64,000 nt of DNA. It comes from an uncultured Gemmatimonadota bacterium (lineage in GTDB: Bacteria; Gemmatimonadota; Gemmatimonadetes; Palauibacterales; Palauibacteraceae). The notes below the pieces were generated by a model. It had not been told where the DNA came from. It saw only the letters and a program-made list of their open reading frames with translations, and made no database searches. Each line of letters opens with the position of its first letter. Within the stretch, counting starts at the first letter, position 1. The translations under genes were made by a program, and so were the position numbers. The stretch spans positions 62,001-126,000 of the forward strand of contig CAJWLK010000002.1 of the NCBI GenBank assembly GCA_913043255.1, in the 5' to 3' direction. Shown here piece after piece: positions 28,407 to 37,029 of the stretch.

Positions 28407-28910
28407 ATGCCCTTAAGCGGATTTGGTTTCGGAGAACTTCTCCTCATCTCGATGCTGGTGCTCATCGTGTTCGGGCCCAAACGCCTACCTGAGATTACCC
28501 GCACTATCGGGAAAGGGATCCGCGAGTTTAAAAAAGGAATGAATGAAATCCAGCGCGAATTGGAAACGGCCGATCGAGAAGCCCGTTGGAGTTCACCATC
28601 GCCACCGCCACCACCTCGTTCAATAGAGGAGCCTGTCCCGCTACCGTCTGACGAAAAATCATCAGACGATGAAAGCTCTGAAGAGGACACTCCGACAGAG
28701 GACACTCATCAACCACCACCAGCACCAAGGGACGCGACTGATCCGGCCGCTGAATTCATTGATCCTTGGACGACAGACTCATCGCACCCAACCTCTACCC
28801 AAACACCTGACCCCTCGATTGAGGGACAAAACGCCGATGACGCCGATGACATTTCGGCAGAAGACGTGTCTGAAGATGATGATGAGAACGCGTTGCATGA
28901 CAACTTTTGA
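28407..28910 (+). CDS. tatA: TatA/TatB-type twin-arginine translocase component
   Basis: The first 60 residues are classic: a short membrane helix (ELLLISMLVLIVFGP), hinge FGPKRLPEI and an amphipathic helix (TIGKGIREFKKGMNEIQREL). The rest, about residues 65-167, is a long disordered tail dominated by Asp, Glu, Ser, Pro and Thr. The total of 167 residues is longer than most TatA proteins and closer to TatB. AAGGAG lies 11 bases before the start. No tatC is present. It could be TatA or TatB; the symbol is a best guess. Confidence 0.85.
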   Translation: MPLSGFGFGELLLISMLVLIVFGPKRLPEITRTIGKGIREFKKGMNEIQRELETADREARWSSPSPPPPPRSIEEPVPLPSDEKSSDDESSEEDTPTEDTHQPPPAPRDATDPAAEFIDPWTTDSSHPTSTQTPDPSIEGQNADDADDISAEDVSEDDDENALHDNF

Positions 28911-28922
28911 AAGGTTGTTGAT

Positions 28923-30389
28923 TTAGTCGCCAACTCGCTCGCGATATTTTCGGTTATCCCCCTCTAGGACGCGTAGCCACTCAATGGCGGATTCTTCGGT
29001 TCGCTCCGTCACATCGGGCCAACCTCGATTGATAATATGGACCTGCGGTTTTGCGTCAGAGGAACTTCGAAAGCCAAGCTCAAACCGTTCCCCCCGCTTA
29101 CAGGGGTCACACAAGGCACCACCCGGTACAGAACGACCATTGACCAACCAGTCCCCATCTACCGCATGGATTGTGAACCCAGCCAATGCATCGGGCACAC
29201 GAAACGCACCCACGGCGAATCCGTCACCACGATCTGTAAGGCCACTAACATCTAATCCCCCGTGCAATGCCCGAAGAACCGAAGCAGCAGAAACCCTACC
29301 CGTCACTTTACGGTCGCCACCTGCCCACTTGATCTCAGCTACGACACCATTCTCACGAAGAGCGGCATCGCGAAGTTTCCGAAACGTAATCATGCCATCG
29401 ACTTCGCGCGGTTCTGCAGGAGTCAGTTCATCGGCTTCAATGATGTAGGACTCGCCTGCGATGCTAACTTTGGCCGACGCACCCATAGGAGCATGCGATA
29501 ACGGAGTGGGAGGGCCGAGAAGTTGGCGCACCATGCGAGCGCGTTGGCCATCTGGATCACTCGGCGGAGCTAACTCGTCCTTTGTACCTCGGGTGTCTTC
29601 TTGTTCAGTTTTCTTGAACGATGTAGGCGCACGCCCCACAGTTGAAGCGCTGATCCCTGACCCTCCCCACGTGGAAAGACTGTATCGGAAAGAGGCGCTC
29701 AGATCATCGTGACCAGCACCCCATTCTAAACCGGTTATCGTCGGTGTAGTAATCGTGACGATGGCCTGTGGAAAATTCGGACGGACGCCTGGAGGTCGAG
29801 ATGCTTGTACACGAACGCGCGACGGAGAGAGTCCCTCTTCATCTTCATTTGCTGGCCCACGAAGAGTTGATACATCGACGGCTAAGGACGGCACACAGTT
29901 TTCATTGACTGATAACACAGCAAGGAACGTATTCCAGCCCCCCGCCAAACGGACATCCCTCGAAACCATAGGTTCGGGCACTAACTGCCCGTTGAGCCAC
30001 ACAGCAACAGATGCGCAGGACTCAGTTTTGACAAACATATGAACTGTCAGGTCAGTCGGAGCTTTCAAGTATACGTGCGCTAGCGCAGCTTTACCGGGCC
30101 CTATGTAGTCAGAAAAATCAAATCTCGATCGGCCATCTTCCCGCACGAGCGTCCACAACCCGGGGCCGACCGTGAGATTTCGATCAGGAAATCCCCATTG
30201 CATTGATTCGCCGAGGGGGTTGGTTGACGGGACGCTGTCCACTCCAGTGATCAACCACCGGTCGATGGTCAGTCCTTGCGCGACTGTTTCATGCGGACTG
30301 CCCCCCAGGCTGCTCGCGAGCAGACATATGGCGGCGCTCTGCCGACAGCGGCGCACTAAACTGACAATAGAGGTGCTGATTTTGGCCAT
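28923..30389 (-). CDS. secreted protein of unknown function
   Basis: ATG 30389 follows AGGA at a good distance. An earlier in-frame ATG at 30428 adds 13 residues. The 488-residue protein has a signal-like hydrophobic segment (SAAICLLASSLGGS) ending near TVAQ. Residues about 35-170 look like a jelly-roll of the galactose-binding type (FDFSDYIGPGKAALAHVYLK, VAVWLNGQLVPE, GGWNTFLAVLSV). A low-complexity linker follows, then a beta-rich C-terminal part with a CXXC pair in GGALCDPCKRGERFELGF. I cannot name the family. It is tail to tail with the tatA-like gene and divergent from the 2Fe-2S gene. Confidence 0.75.
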   Translation of the reverse strand: MAKISTSIVSLVRRCRQSAAICLLASSLGGSPHETVAQGLTIDRWLITGVDSVPSTNPLGESMQWGFPDRNLTVGPGLWTLVREDGRSRFDFSDYIGPGKAALAHVYLKAPTDLTVHMFVKTESCASVAVWLNGQLVPEPMVSRDVRLAGGWNTFLAVLSVNENCVPSLAVDVSTLRGPANEDEEGLSPSRVRVQASRPPGVRPNFPQAIVTITTPTITGLEWGAGHDDLSASFRYSLSTWGGSGISASTVGRAPTSFKKTEQEDTRGTKDELAPPSDPDGQRARMVRQLLGPPTPLSHAPMGASAKVSIAGESYIIEADELTPAEPREVDGMITFRKLRDAALRENGVVAEIKWAGGDRKVTGRVSAASVLRALHGGLDVSGLTDRGDGFAVGAFRVPDALAGFTIHAVDGDWLVNGRSVPGGALCDPCKRGERFELGFRSSSDAKPQVHIINRGWPDVTERTEESAIEWLRVLEGDNRKYRERVGD

Positions 30390-30567
30390 CACACATCCTA
30401 ACCTGGGTCCTCGATTGCTACAAAACACATACTACTCCACTAGCACTTCTTTAGGTTCCAAAACGACAACGCCCGGCCGCTCTTAAGGTTTATGATGCAT
30501 GTCGGCTTTTTCCATTAGATTTCGGTTACGCTTGCTCGGTCCCGACAAGCCCGACAGGTTCTGGCTT

Positions 30568-31095
30568 ATGCATACGATCATGGAACTCCAAGTGAACGGA
30601 GATCGCAGGAGCGTAGGCGTCCCTTCACACTACACACTTCTCGAGACGATCCGGTACGGATTGGGGATGACTGGCTCGAAGCAGGGGTGCGATAAAGGTG
30701 ACTGCGGGGCCTGTACCGTCCTTCGAGATGGAGAAGCTGTGCTCTCTTGTATCATGCCCGTTCAAGAGGCCATTGGGCACGAAATCACTACCGTTGAAGG
30801 ACTGGGAGAAGGGTCAAATCTACACCCACTTCAGGATGCGTTCGACCTTACTGGTGGAGCACAATGTGGTTTCTGTACACCGGGCATCCTCTGCTCTGCG
30901 TACAGCCTTCTCACCTCTAATCCGGAGCCATCTCGTAAACAAATCGCACGCGCATTATCCGGCAACCTCTGTCGCTGCACAGGCTACACAAAAATCTTCG
31001 AAGCTGTGGAAGTAGCGGCCGAAGCTATGAGGACTGGGCGTAGCTCCGCGGAGGTTCTCCGCGACCAACGTTCAACTGAAGGGACAAAACCGTGA
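30568..31095 (+). CDS. 2Fe-2S small subunit of a molybdenum hydroxylase
   Basis: The sequence carries both iron-sulfur sites of the xanthine dehydrogenase/CO dehydrogenase small subunit: the plant-type set in GCDKGDCGACTVLRDGEAVL plus LSC, and the second set in CGFCTPGILCS and NLCRCTGYTK. I place the start at ATG 30568 (MHTIMELQVNGDRRSVG). ATG 30499 would add 23 residues with no family match and ATG 30580 is also possible. The product passes electrons from a molybdopterin site to a flavin subunit. The large subunit is 8.6 kb away at 39730-42132 and no flavin subunit gene is found in the window. Its stop overlaps the RidA start as GTGA. Confidence 0.93.
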   Translation: MHTIMELQVNGDRRSVGVPSHYTLLETIRYGLGMTGSKQGCDKGDCGACTVLRDGEAVLSCIMPVQEAIGHEITTVEGLGEGSNLHPLQDAFDLTGGAQCGFCTPGILCSAYSLLTSNPEPSRKQIARALSGNLCRCTGYTKIFEAVEVAAEAMRTGRSSAEVLRDQRSTEGTKP

Positions 31096-31625
31096 AGCAC
31101 CTTCATATAGTCGCACCCATTGTTGCAATCGCACTGATTACCTTGGATTCAACGGTGGTCGCGCAGACGCCGGAAATAAAACTTGCAGAACTTGGTATTG
31201 AACTCCCGACACCCGATATGCCGCATGCTAATTTCGTCAAGGCAGTGACAGCAGGGAACCTGGTCTTTTTAGCTGGACACGGGCCGTGCGGGGGCTTGGA
31301 CGACCAGAATACTGGAAAAATCGGCCTCGACCATACGGTTGAGGAAGGTTACGCGATCGCGCGCTGGGTAGGGATATGCTTACTTGCTTCTCTAAAGCGT
31401 GAGATCGGCGACCTCTCACGGGTCAAACGGATCGTACGCGTCTTCGGCATGGTCAATACACAACCCACGTTCACCCAGCACTCGCAGGTCATCAACGGCT
31501 GCTCTGATCTAATGGAAGAAGTGTTTGGTCCAGCCATTTCTAAACATGCTCGAGCAGCCGTCGGAATGGCTTCCCTCCCCCGAGATCAATCGGTCGAGAT
31601 TGAAATGGTGGTTGAGATTCACTGA
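31092..31625 (+). CDS. exported RidA/YjgF family protein
   Basis: The start is GTG 31092, overlapping the previous stop. The first 24 residues (KHLHIVAPIVAIALITLDST, then VVAQ) form a signal peptide. The mature 150 residues are a RidA-like domain: GNLVFLAGHGP, VEEGYAIARWVGICLLASLK, VKRIVRVFGMVNTQPTF and the closing HARAAVGMASLPRDQSVEIE, where the Arg and Glu match the active-site pair of RidA. RidA hydrolyses reactive enamine/imine intermediates made by PLP enzymes in the cytosol, so an exported copy is notable. The coupling to the 2Fe-2S subunit may link it to an exported oxidase. Confidence 0.88.
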   Translation: MKHLHIVAPIVAIALITLDSTVVAQTPEIKLAELGIELPTPDMPHANFVKAVTAGNLVFLAGHGPCGGLDDQNTGKIGLDHTVEEGYAIARWVGICLLASLKREIGDLSRVKRIVRVFGMVNTQPTFTQHSQVINGCSDLMEEVFGPAISKHARAAVGMASLPRDQSVEIEMVVEIH

Positions 31626-31659
31626 TCCAGGTTTCATTCGCAGCAATGCTGGAACACCC

Positions 31660-31682
31660 AGGGTGAGTGGTCTACCCTTTTT
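31660..31682 (+). terminator. possible weak intrinsic terminator after RidA gene
   Basis: The bases agggt (31660-31664) pair with accct (31674-31678) around a 9-base loop, followed by a T-rich stretch to 31682. It lies 35 bases after the RidA stop and before the convergent OmpH gene. The stem is only 5 bp, so this is a weak candidate. Confidence 0.3.
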
Positions 31683-31723
31683 CTGGCCACTTGTTACTTG
31701 TTCCTCACGTGCCTCTTAGACTG

Positions 31724-32302
31724 TTATTGGGGGTTACCCGCTGTCGACGGTAACCGGTCAATCACGCTCTGGGTAATATCAATGCGGTCACTGAAAATGA
31801 CTATCCACGTGGTTTGGGAGTTCAACACGAGATCGTATTGAAGTTCCGCCTGAATTGACTCAATCGCCGGATTGAGTTCTTCCCGAATACGAGTAATTCC
31901 ATCAGTGCGGAGGGCTGCACCCTCCTGCTGCTTGTCCTGTCGAAAGCGTTGGAAATCAGTTATCACATCCTGATATTCGCGCTCAAGAGCTCTTCGCGCC
32001 TCTTCCGGAAGACTGTCCGACTCTGCTACTTGGGCCTCAATCGCTCGCGCGGCTTCTTGTCGCGTCTGAAGTTCAATTGTAAACGCTTCCTGGAATTGAG
32101 CCAGTTCTCTTTGGAGTGCTTGGCCGGCGGGCGACTGAAAAGCCACCGCATCGAGATTGATCACACCGACCTTAAGCGGCAACTCATTATCCGATGTTTG
32201 CGCGATAAGCGAGGTCGCAGCGAATACACTAAGTATCCCAATCACCGCGCTGACCGAAGCGGCCCACCGAGGCCAACTCCCACACTCGACGTATTTTGAC
32301 AT
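31724..32302 (-). CDS. OmpH/Skp-family periplasmic chaperone
   Basis: AAGGAG lies six bases before ATG 32302. The 192-residue protein has a signal peptide ending near LIAQ (residue 35). The strand LKVGVINLDAVAFQSPAGQA is the usual OmpH start, and a long charged coiled coil follows (about residues 60-140: LAQFQEAFTIELQTRQEAAR, ALEREYQDVITDFQRF). The end matches the return strand (YDLVLNSQTTWIVIFSDRID). Skp-like trimers hold unfolded outer-membrane proteins in the periplasm. The gene is usually beside bamA and lpxD, so this isolated copy may be an extra paralogue. Confidence 0.9.
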   Translation of the reverse strand: MSKYVECGSWPRWAASVSAVIGILSVFAATSLIAQTSDNELPLKVGVINLDAVAFQSPAGQALQRELAQFQEAFTIELQTRQEAARAIEAQVAESDSLPEEARRALEREYQDVITDFQRFRQDKQQEGAALRTDGITRIREELNPAIESIQAELQYDLVLNSQTTWIVIFSDRIDITQSVIDRLPSTAGNPQ

Positions 32303-32421
32303 TGGTTCTCCTTCTATATTCGGAGCCTAGAGGAAAAACACATCTATCTCAGACTCTACCCGATACCCGATGATCTGCTTCACTAGGGCGAAGGTAAACA
32401 CTCTGGCCTAGGTTCCGCGAC

Positions 32422-34011
32422 ATGCGCACAAACTCTCAGGGACACTCACTCATATTCACCTGGCTTTCTCACAATCGGCCTTTCACAATCCGATACAAGG
32501 TTCTCTGCTGGGCTGGCACCCTATTTCTTACAGCCTTATTCGCAGAGTCAACTCCGGCAGCTTCGCAGGAACCAGGCACTACACCAGTCCTCCTCATGAA
32601 TGCCAGAATAGTCGACGGAACCGGAACGCCACCGTTCGTTGGTGATCTTCTCATCGAAGGGGGACACATTGCAGAAATTGGAGAGCAAGGCTCCATCGAT
32701 GTTCCGACCACAACGGCGCGAATCAATTTAGCAGGCCTCATTTTGGCCCCAGGGTTCATTGACATTCATAACCATTCCACGGGCAGTATTTTCAATGCTC
32801 CCCTCGCAACCAGCCAACTCGCTCAGGGGATCACTACGCTAGTTGTAGGTGCAGATGGCGGATCTCCCTGGCCGATCAAAGATTACCTCTCACGGATAGA
32901 CAATCTTGAACCAACCGTGGACGTGGCAACGCTAGTCGGACATGGGACGATCCGGGCGACCGTACTGGGAGAAGAATTCCGTCGTACGGCAACAGATACT
33001 GAGATCGCAAGCATGGCTATGCGTGTCGAGCAGGGTATGCGTGAGGGCGCGTTCGGGCTCTCGACCGGTCTTGAATATGACCCCGGCTTCTACTCATCAA
33101 CCGGCGAACTCATTGCTCTCGCTCGCATCGCCGCCGGATACGGTGGCTTCTATATGTCCCATATGCGAGACGAAGAAGAAGGGTTGCTCAGTGCAGTTGA
33201 TGAAGCAATCCGCATAGGTCGAGAGGCAGACATACCTGTACAAATCTCGCACATCAAGGCGGGGAATGCGTCCGTTTGGGGAAACGCCCCTGTGGTTTTG
33301 GAAAGAATTCAAGCGGCAAACGATGAAGGTCTCGACGTCACCGCGGATCAATATCCCTACACCGCCTGGCAATCAGGCCTCTCAATCGTGGTCCGGTCGC
33401 GCCAATTTTACAATGCCGATTCGGTGGCTGCTGGAATCTTTGCCGCGGGCGGTGGCGAACGGCTTCAGATTATCGGCTTTGACGAAGAACCCGAACTCAA
33501 CGGACTTCGGCTCGACGAAATCGCCCGACGAAAAGGTTTGAGCGAAGTCGAAACCTATATATGGATCATGAAAAATGGCGGAGCCGGTCTCATCGGACAT
33601 ACCATGAATGAGAAAGACGTGGACACGTTCATGGCATCTCGCTGGGTCATGACCGCGAGCGATGGTGGGATTGGGTCAGCACACCCGCGCGGGGCAGGGA
33701 CCTTCCCACGTGTCCTTGCCCACTACGTCCGTGATCGCGGCCTCATCACTCTAGAACGGGCTGTTCAGCGTGCAACATCGATGCCCGCCCGCCGCCTCGG
33801 GCTTACTGATCGAGGGTTAATTCGTGTCGGTGCACGGGCCGATCTCGTCGCGTTTAATCTGGAAACGATTACGGACCGTTCCACTTTTGCTGCTGGCACT
33901 CGTCTCCCGATCGGAGTTTCGCGCGTATGGGTGCACGGGGTCGAAGTATGGGCAAACGCTGCGCCCACAGGTGCACGTCCTGGACGAGCAGTACGCTCCA
34001 CCAATCGATGA
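32422..34011 (+). CDS. exported N-acyl-D-amino-acid deacylase-like amidohydrolase
   Basis: The 529-residue protein has a polar N-terminus and then a signal segment (VLCWAGTLFLTALFAE) with likely cleavage near PAASQ. The amidohydrolase motifs match D-aminoacylases: GFIDIHNHSTG (metal HxH), AFGLSTGLEYDPGFYSST, YMSHMRDEEEGLL, VQISHIKAG, and TASDGGIGSAHPRGAGTFPR with the metal Asp. The end RVGARADLVAFN is the closing small-domain signature. Family members remove acyl groups from N-acyl-D-amino acids. A close relative begins at 63379. It is divergent from the OmpH gene with 119 bases between. Confidence 0.93.
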   Translation: MRTNSQGHSLIFTWLSHNRPFTIRYKVLCWAGTLFLTALFAESTPAASQEPGTTPVLLMNARIVDGTGTPPFVGDLLIEGGHIAEIGEQGSIDVPTTTARINLAGLILAPGFIDIHNHSTGSIFNAPLATSQLAQGITTLVVGADGGSPWPIKDYLSRIDNLEPTVDVATLVGHGTIRATVLGEEFRRTATDTEIASMAMRVEQGMREGAFGLSTGLEYDPGFYSSTGELIALARIAAGYGGFYMSHMRDEEEGLLSAVDEAIRIGREADIPVQISHIKAGNASVWGNAPVVLERIQAANDEGLDVTADQYPYTAWQSGLSIVVRSRQFYNADSVAAGIFAAGGGERLQIIGFDEEPELNGLRLDEIARRKGLSEVETYIWIMKNGGAGLIGHTMNEKDVDTFMASRWVMTASDGGIGSAHPRGAGTFPRVLAHYVRDRGLITLERAVQRATSMPARRLGLTDRGLIRVGARADLVAFNLETITDRSTFAAGTRLPIGVSRVWVHGVEVWANAAPTGARPGRAVRSTNR

Positions 34012-34096
34012 GACGATCCTCGCCAATCTGAGGAGAACTTTCTCAAGCGATCCGGACACCGATACTGGCCCTGAACCGAAGTTCCGAAGCGCTCAA

Positions 34097-34504
34097 TCAG
34101 TCCTGTGAGCAGGATCCACGGAGCGCCGTAGCCACAATTTCAATCCCACCTCGGACATTCTGTTCGACTTCGACGCGTACCCCTTCTGGTTCGATTGCAA
34201 AGACCACGTCGTCGGCAATCCGAGCCGCGAGAGCCTCACAGAACTCACCCGCATCACGGAAAGACCATAGATAGAATTTAAGTGCCTTAGATTCGAGGCA
34301 AAGATTCACAGGCCGGTAATCAATCGTGACCCGCCCAAAATCAGGCTGGCCTGTGCGTGGACAAAGTGACGTGAACTCAAGTGCACGTAACACGACACGT
34401 TGTGCATCGGGGGCAGGAATAGCCTCTCGGCGGAGCACTTCGCGTCCCTCATCGGGCGAACTGGGCCGCGGCATGGGTCCAGTTCGCGGAAGTTCCGTCA
34501 TCAT
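34097..34504 (-). CDS. queF: NADPH-dependent preQ0 reductase
   Basis: The 135-residue protein is the short, single-domain QueF type. It contains EFTSLCPRTGQPDFG with the catalytic Cys that forms the thioimide, the NADPH/substrate motif ESKALKFYLWSFRDAGEFCE, and TIDYRPVNLCLE. In most QueF proteins FHE follows the SFR motif, while here it is FCE. It reduces preQ0 to preQ1. The start is ATG 34504 or ATG 34501; the first overlaps the transporter stop as ATGA. It is 13 kb from queDEC, at the end of a string with two membrane-protein genes. Confidence 0.94.
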   Translation of the reverse strand: MMTELPRTGPMPRPSSPDEGREVLRREAIPAPDAQRVVLRALEFTSLCPRTGQPDFGRVTIDYRPVNLCLESKALKFYLWSFRDAGEFCEALAARIADDVVFAIEPEGVRVEVEQNVRGGIEIVATALRGSCSQD

Positions 34505-35718
34505 ATTGGGCCTTCTGCATCTTTATTCGATAGACCATGGACCGTGGTCGCAGCGGCAACGTGTCCCATGACGTTCATTCCGGACCGGAACATATCGGGG
34601 ACGCGGTCGATCCCGAGCAGCACACCTAACGCTGGCAAGGGAATTCCTACCGCATTGAAGGCTGGAACCATCGTTACAATACTGGCACTGGGCACCGGCG
34701 CCACGGTCATAGCGGCTAGAAATGTCGCTAGAACAGCCCCCACAAGCGCGGCTGGGCCGACTGGAATTCCGTACACAGATGCCATGAAAATCACTGCAGC
34801 CCCTTGAAAGAGTGCACTTCCAGGTCGGTTGATTGCGGCGGCTAGTGGCAACACCAAGGTGGAGACTTCGGGTGAGAGATCAAGCTGCCTGGCTTCCTTG
34901 ATTGTAATGGGGAGCGACGCCACCGAACTCGTGGTACTAAACCCCATCATGTATGACCCCACCGTACCCTTCAGAAAACGGCCAGGCGACATACCTCCGA
35001 AAAAGCGAACCGCTGGCAAGAACACCACAACCATAAATACGAAAAGGCCGACGACAACGGCGAGGATGAAGATCCCGAGGTTCTGAAGCATGGCGATCCC
35101 CGTCCGAGCCGCGACTGGTGCGGCCAGACCGAATACGCCCAGAGGGGCAGTCCACAGCACCCAGTAAACAAGCTTAATCAATACATCGCTCGCTGACTCA
35201 GCGAGTGAAAGAAGCGGGGCACTTTTCTCCGCCGGGAGTTTCGCCGTCGCAGCCGCAAACAAGACCGTAAACACGATGATCGGGAGTAGCGACCCTGCAG
35301 CCGCCGCCTCGAACGGGTTACGGGGAATCAGATTAATCAGAAAATCGATTATCCCTGGAAGATCAGAAGCAACGCTATCCATCGACGTAGGCGGCACCAC
35401 CTTTGGCGCGAATGTCAGAGCAAGTTTCATTACTCCCATACCAATCAGTATTGCCGGAAGGGTCGTGAGCCAAAAGAAACCAACCGACAGCCCACCCAAT
35501 CGACCGAGCTTCCGAGAATCACTGATCTTGGCTACGCCCATAAAGACAGTCACACCCACCAACGGGATCACAACCATCTGTATGGCGCGCATAAATGCTT
35601 CGCCAAATGGAGCAACCCCTTCAGCGAATGCGATCAGGCCGGGGGAGCCTGTAACGGAAGCGGTTATACCAAGCGCCAAACCAAGAAGCAGCCCTAGTAA
35701 GATGGCGATCTGGCTCAT
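34501..35718 (-). CDS. dicarboxylate/amino acid:cation symporter (DAACS)
   Basis: The 405-residue membrane protein starts just after AAGAAGG. It has the family signatures: IQMVVIPLVGVTVFMGV in the third helix, the serine-rich re-entrant loop GFSTTSSVASLPITIKEA, and AAINRPGSALFQGAAVIF in place of the usual NMDG segment. Such carriers import glutamate, aspartate, serine or C4 acids with sodium or protons. The altered NMDG site (NRPG) makes the substrate uncertain. Its stop overlaps queF and its start lies 124 bases after the YkvI-like gene. Confidence 0.93.
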   Translation of the reverse strand: MSQIAILLGLLLGLALGITASVTGSPGLIAFAEGVAPFGEAFMRAIQMVVIPLVGVTVFMGVAKISDSRKLGRLGGLSVGFFWLTTLPAILIGMGVMKLALTFAPKVVPPTSMDSVASDLPGIIDFLINLIPRNPFEAAAAGSLLPIIVFTVLFAAATAKLPAEKSAPLLSLAESASDVLIKLVYWVLWTAPLGVFGLAAPVAARTGIAMLQNLGIFILAVVVGLFVFMVVVFLPAVRFFGGMSPGRFLKGTVGSYMMGFSTTSSVASLPITIKEARQLDLSPEVSTLVLPLAAAINRPGSALFQGAAVIFMASVYGIPVGPAALVGAVLATFLAAMTVAPVPSASIVTMVPAFNAVGIPLPALGVLLGIDRVPDMFRSGMNVMGHVAAATTVHGLSNKDAEGPI

Positions 35719-35842
35719 CGGGCCTTCTTGCAGAATCGGGTATCAACCGATCGGCCACACCTCTCCCCTGTCGTCACCAACCTGCCCATATCTCCGTCGT
35801 GTACTCGTGAAGGCACCACTCTCCCCTGCCTCGACACCCCGT

Positions 35843-36943
35843 TTATCCAGCCTTTTGGTTGGCACCGACGCGCCAGAGCATCCACACGGCAACTGTAAGT
35901 ATGGGAATCACATAGTAAACGATGAAACCCCACGTAATTGTGCCGTATCCTTGCGCAATCAAGTCTACAAGCCCCAATGGTGTCAGTGACATGGCAATAC
36001 CCAGAAACGAAAGCGCAACAGTCGGTCTGGCCCAACTTGGAAGCTCCAAGCCTTTCTCACGTCGCGTTGCGGCCAATCGTTCATTGACCGCATGGATCAT
36101 TCCCGTCCCAGTCTCAATCAGCGTGCCAAACAGAGCAATTTGGAAGAAAATTTGGAATGTTTTGGAACCCAGCGTTTCAAGTAAAAAGTTCGATGGGACG
36201 GTCTCGCTCACGATATGCGGGTAATGTGGGATCATTGCGAGATAGAAGAGAAAGGCTGGCAATATTCCGATCACGCCCGCCAAAAGACCCGCGCTTACTG
36301 CCTCCCTGCGTGTCTCGATATGGCGCACAGCAAAAAGTGCCACTGCCGCACAGGCCAAATTGTACCCTCCATATTGAATCCCGTTCACCACCCACGACCC
36401 TTCGATACTGCTCCCCGACAGCATTTCACCAATCTGCGAACCGAAGCGGCTAAGTGACCATATGAAAAGTGTCGCGTATGCGGCATACAACACGAACGAC
36501 CACCCTGCGAATACGCGCTCGATTGTCTTGCTACCGTAGAACAGAAGGATTGCGACCGAACCCAATGTCACGGTAACCCCAACCGCGTATGGAAGGCCGA
36601 ACGTCTCTTGCCCAATGGATCCCGCCGCTGCGCCGATCACCGCAAGGACGAGAAGCATGAGGCTGATGTATGTGACCTCGAAAAGTATCCAGGTGGGCCC
36701 AAGTAGTTTCTTGAACAAGGCGCGGTACTCGTATGCTCTAAAGTGGCGAGCAAACTCAAAAGTGACCGCACAAACGGCGCTCCAGATCACAGTGGAAAGC
36801 GCCATAGCGGCAAGGCCTGATTTTGGTCCAAGCGACAAAAAGAACTCAATGTTCTCGCGACCCGTACCATACCCCCCGGCAATGACCGCAGACTGAAAGA
36901 TGAGTCCGGGCAACAAATATTTACGAAATCGTGAAGTTTTCAT
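35843..36943 (-). CDS. YkvI-family membrane protein, putative transporter
   Basis: The 366-residue protein has about ten membrane helices. Its first helix ends in the diagnostic GGYGTGRENIEFFLSLG, matching the AGFATGREIVEFF pattern of YkvI-like proteins (COG3949), which are distant APC-type carriers. Other conserved parts are FGTLIETGTGMIHAVNER and the C-terminal helices. No ribosome site is obvious. It starts a co-directional string YkvI-DAACS-QueF. In Bacillus subtilis ykvI neighbours the queCDEF (ykvJKLM) genes, so the link with preQ1 metabolism may be real, but transport has not been shown for this family to my knowledge. Confidence 0.82.
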   Translation of the reverse strand: MKTSRFRKYLLPGLIFQSAVIAGGYGTGRENIEFFLSLGPKSGLAAMALSTVIWSAVCAVTFEFARHFRAYEYRALFKKLLGPTWILFEVTYISLMLLVLAVIGAAAGSIGQETFGLPYAVGVTVTLGSVAILLFYGSKTIERVFAGWSFVLYAAYATLFIWSLSRFGSQIGEMLSGSSIEGSWVVNGIQYGGYNLACAAVALFAVRHIETRREAVSAGLLAGVIGILPAFLFYLAMIPHYPHIVSETVPSNFLLETLGSKTFQIFFQIALFGTLIETGTGMIHAVNERLAATRREKGLELPSWARPTVALSFLGIAMSLTPLGLVDLIAQGYGTITWGFIVYYVIPILTVAVWMLWRVGANQKAG

Positions 36944-37029
36944 TGTCAGTAACTTAGGGGGACGGCAAAGAAGCGAGCAATCGTCCTAGCTACATACGCT
37001 CACAATGCTCAATCAAGTACATTTACACT

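Noticed and set aside
35276-35989. Open frame of 237 codons antisense to the DAACS and YkvI-like genes
   Set aside because: It lies opposite two well-supported membrane-protein genes and has a Pro/Ser/Ile-rich composition typical of a mirror frame.
36944-37029. preQ1 riboswitch upstream of the ykvI-like string
   Set aside because: The 86-base gap lacks the short stem and A-rich tail of known preQ1 riboswitch classes, and the queC start is fused to the gene before it, leaving no leader there either.
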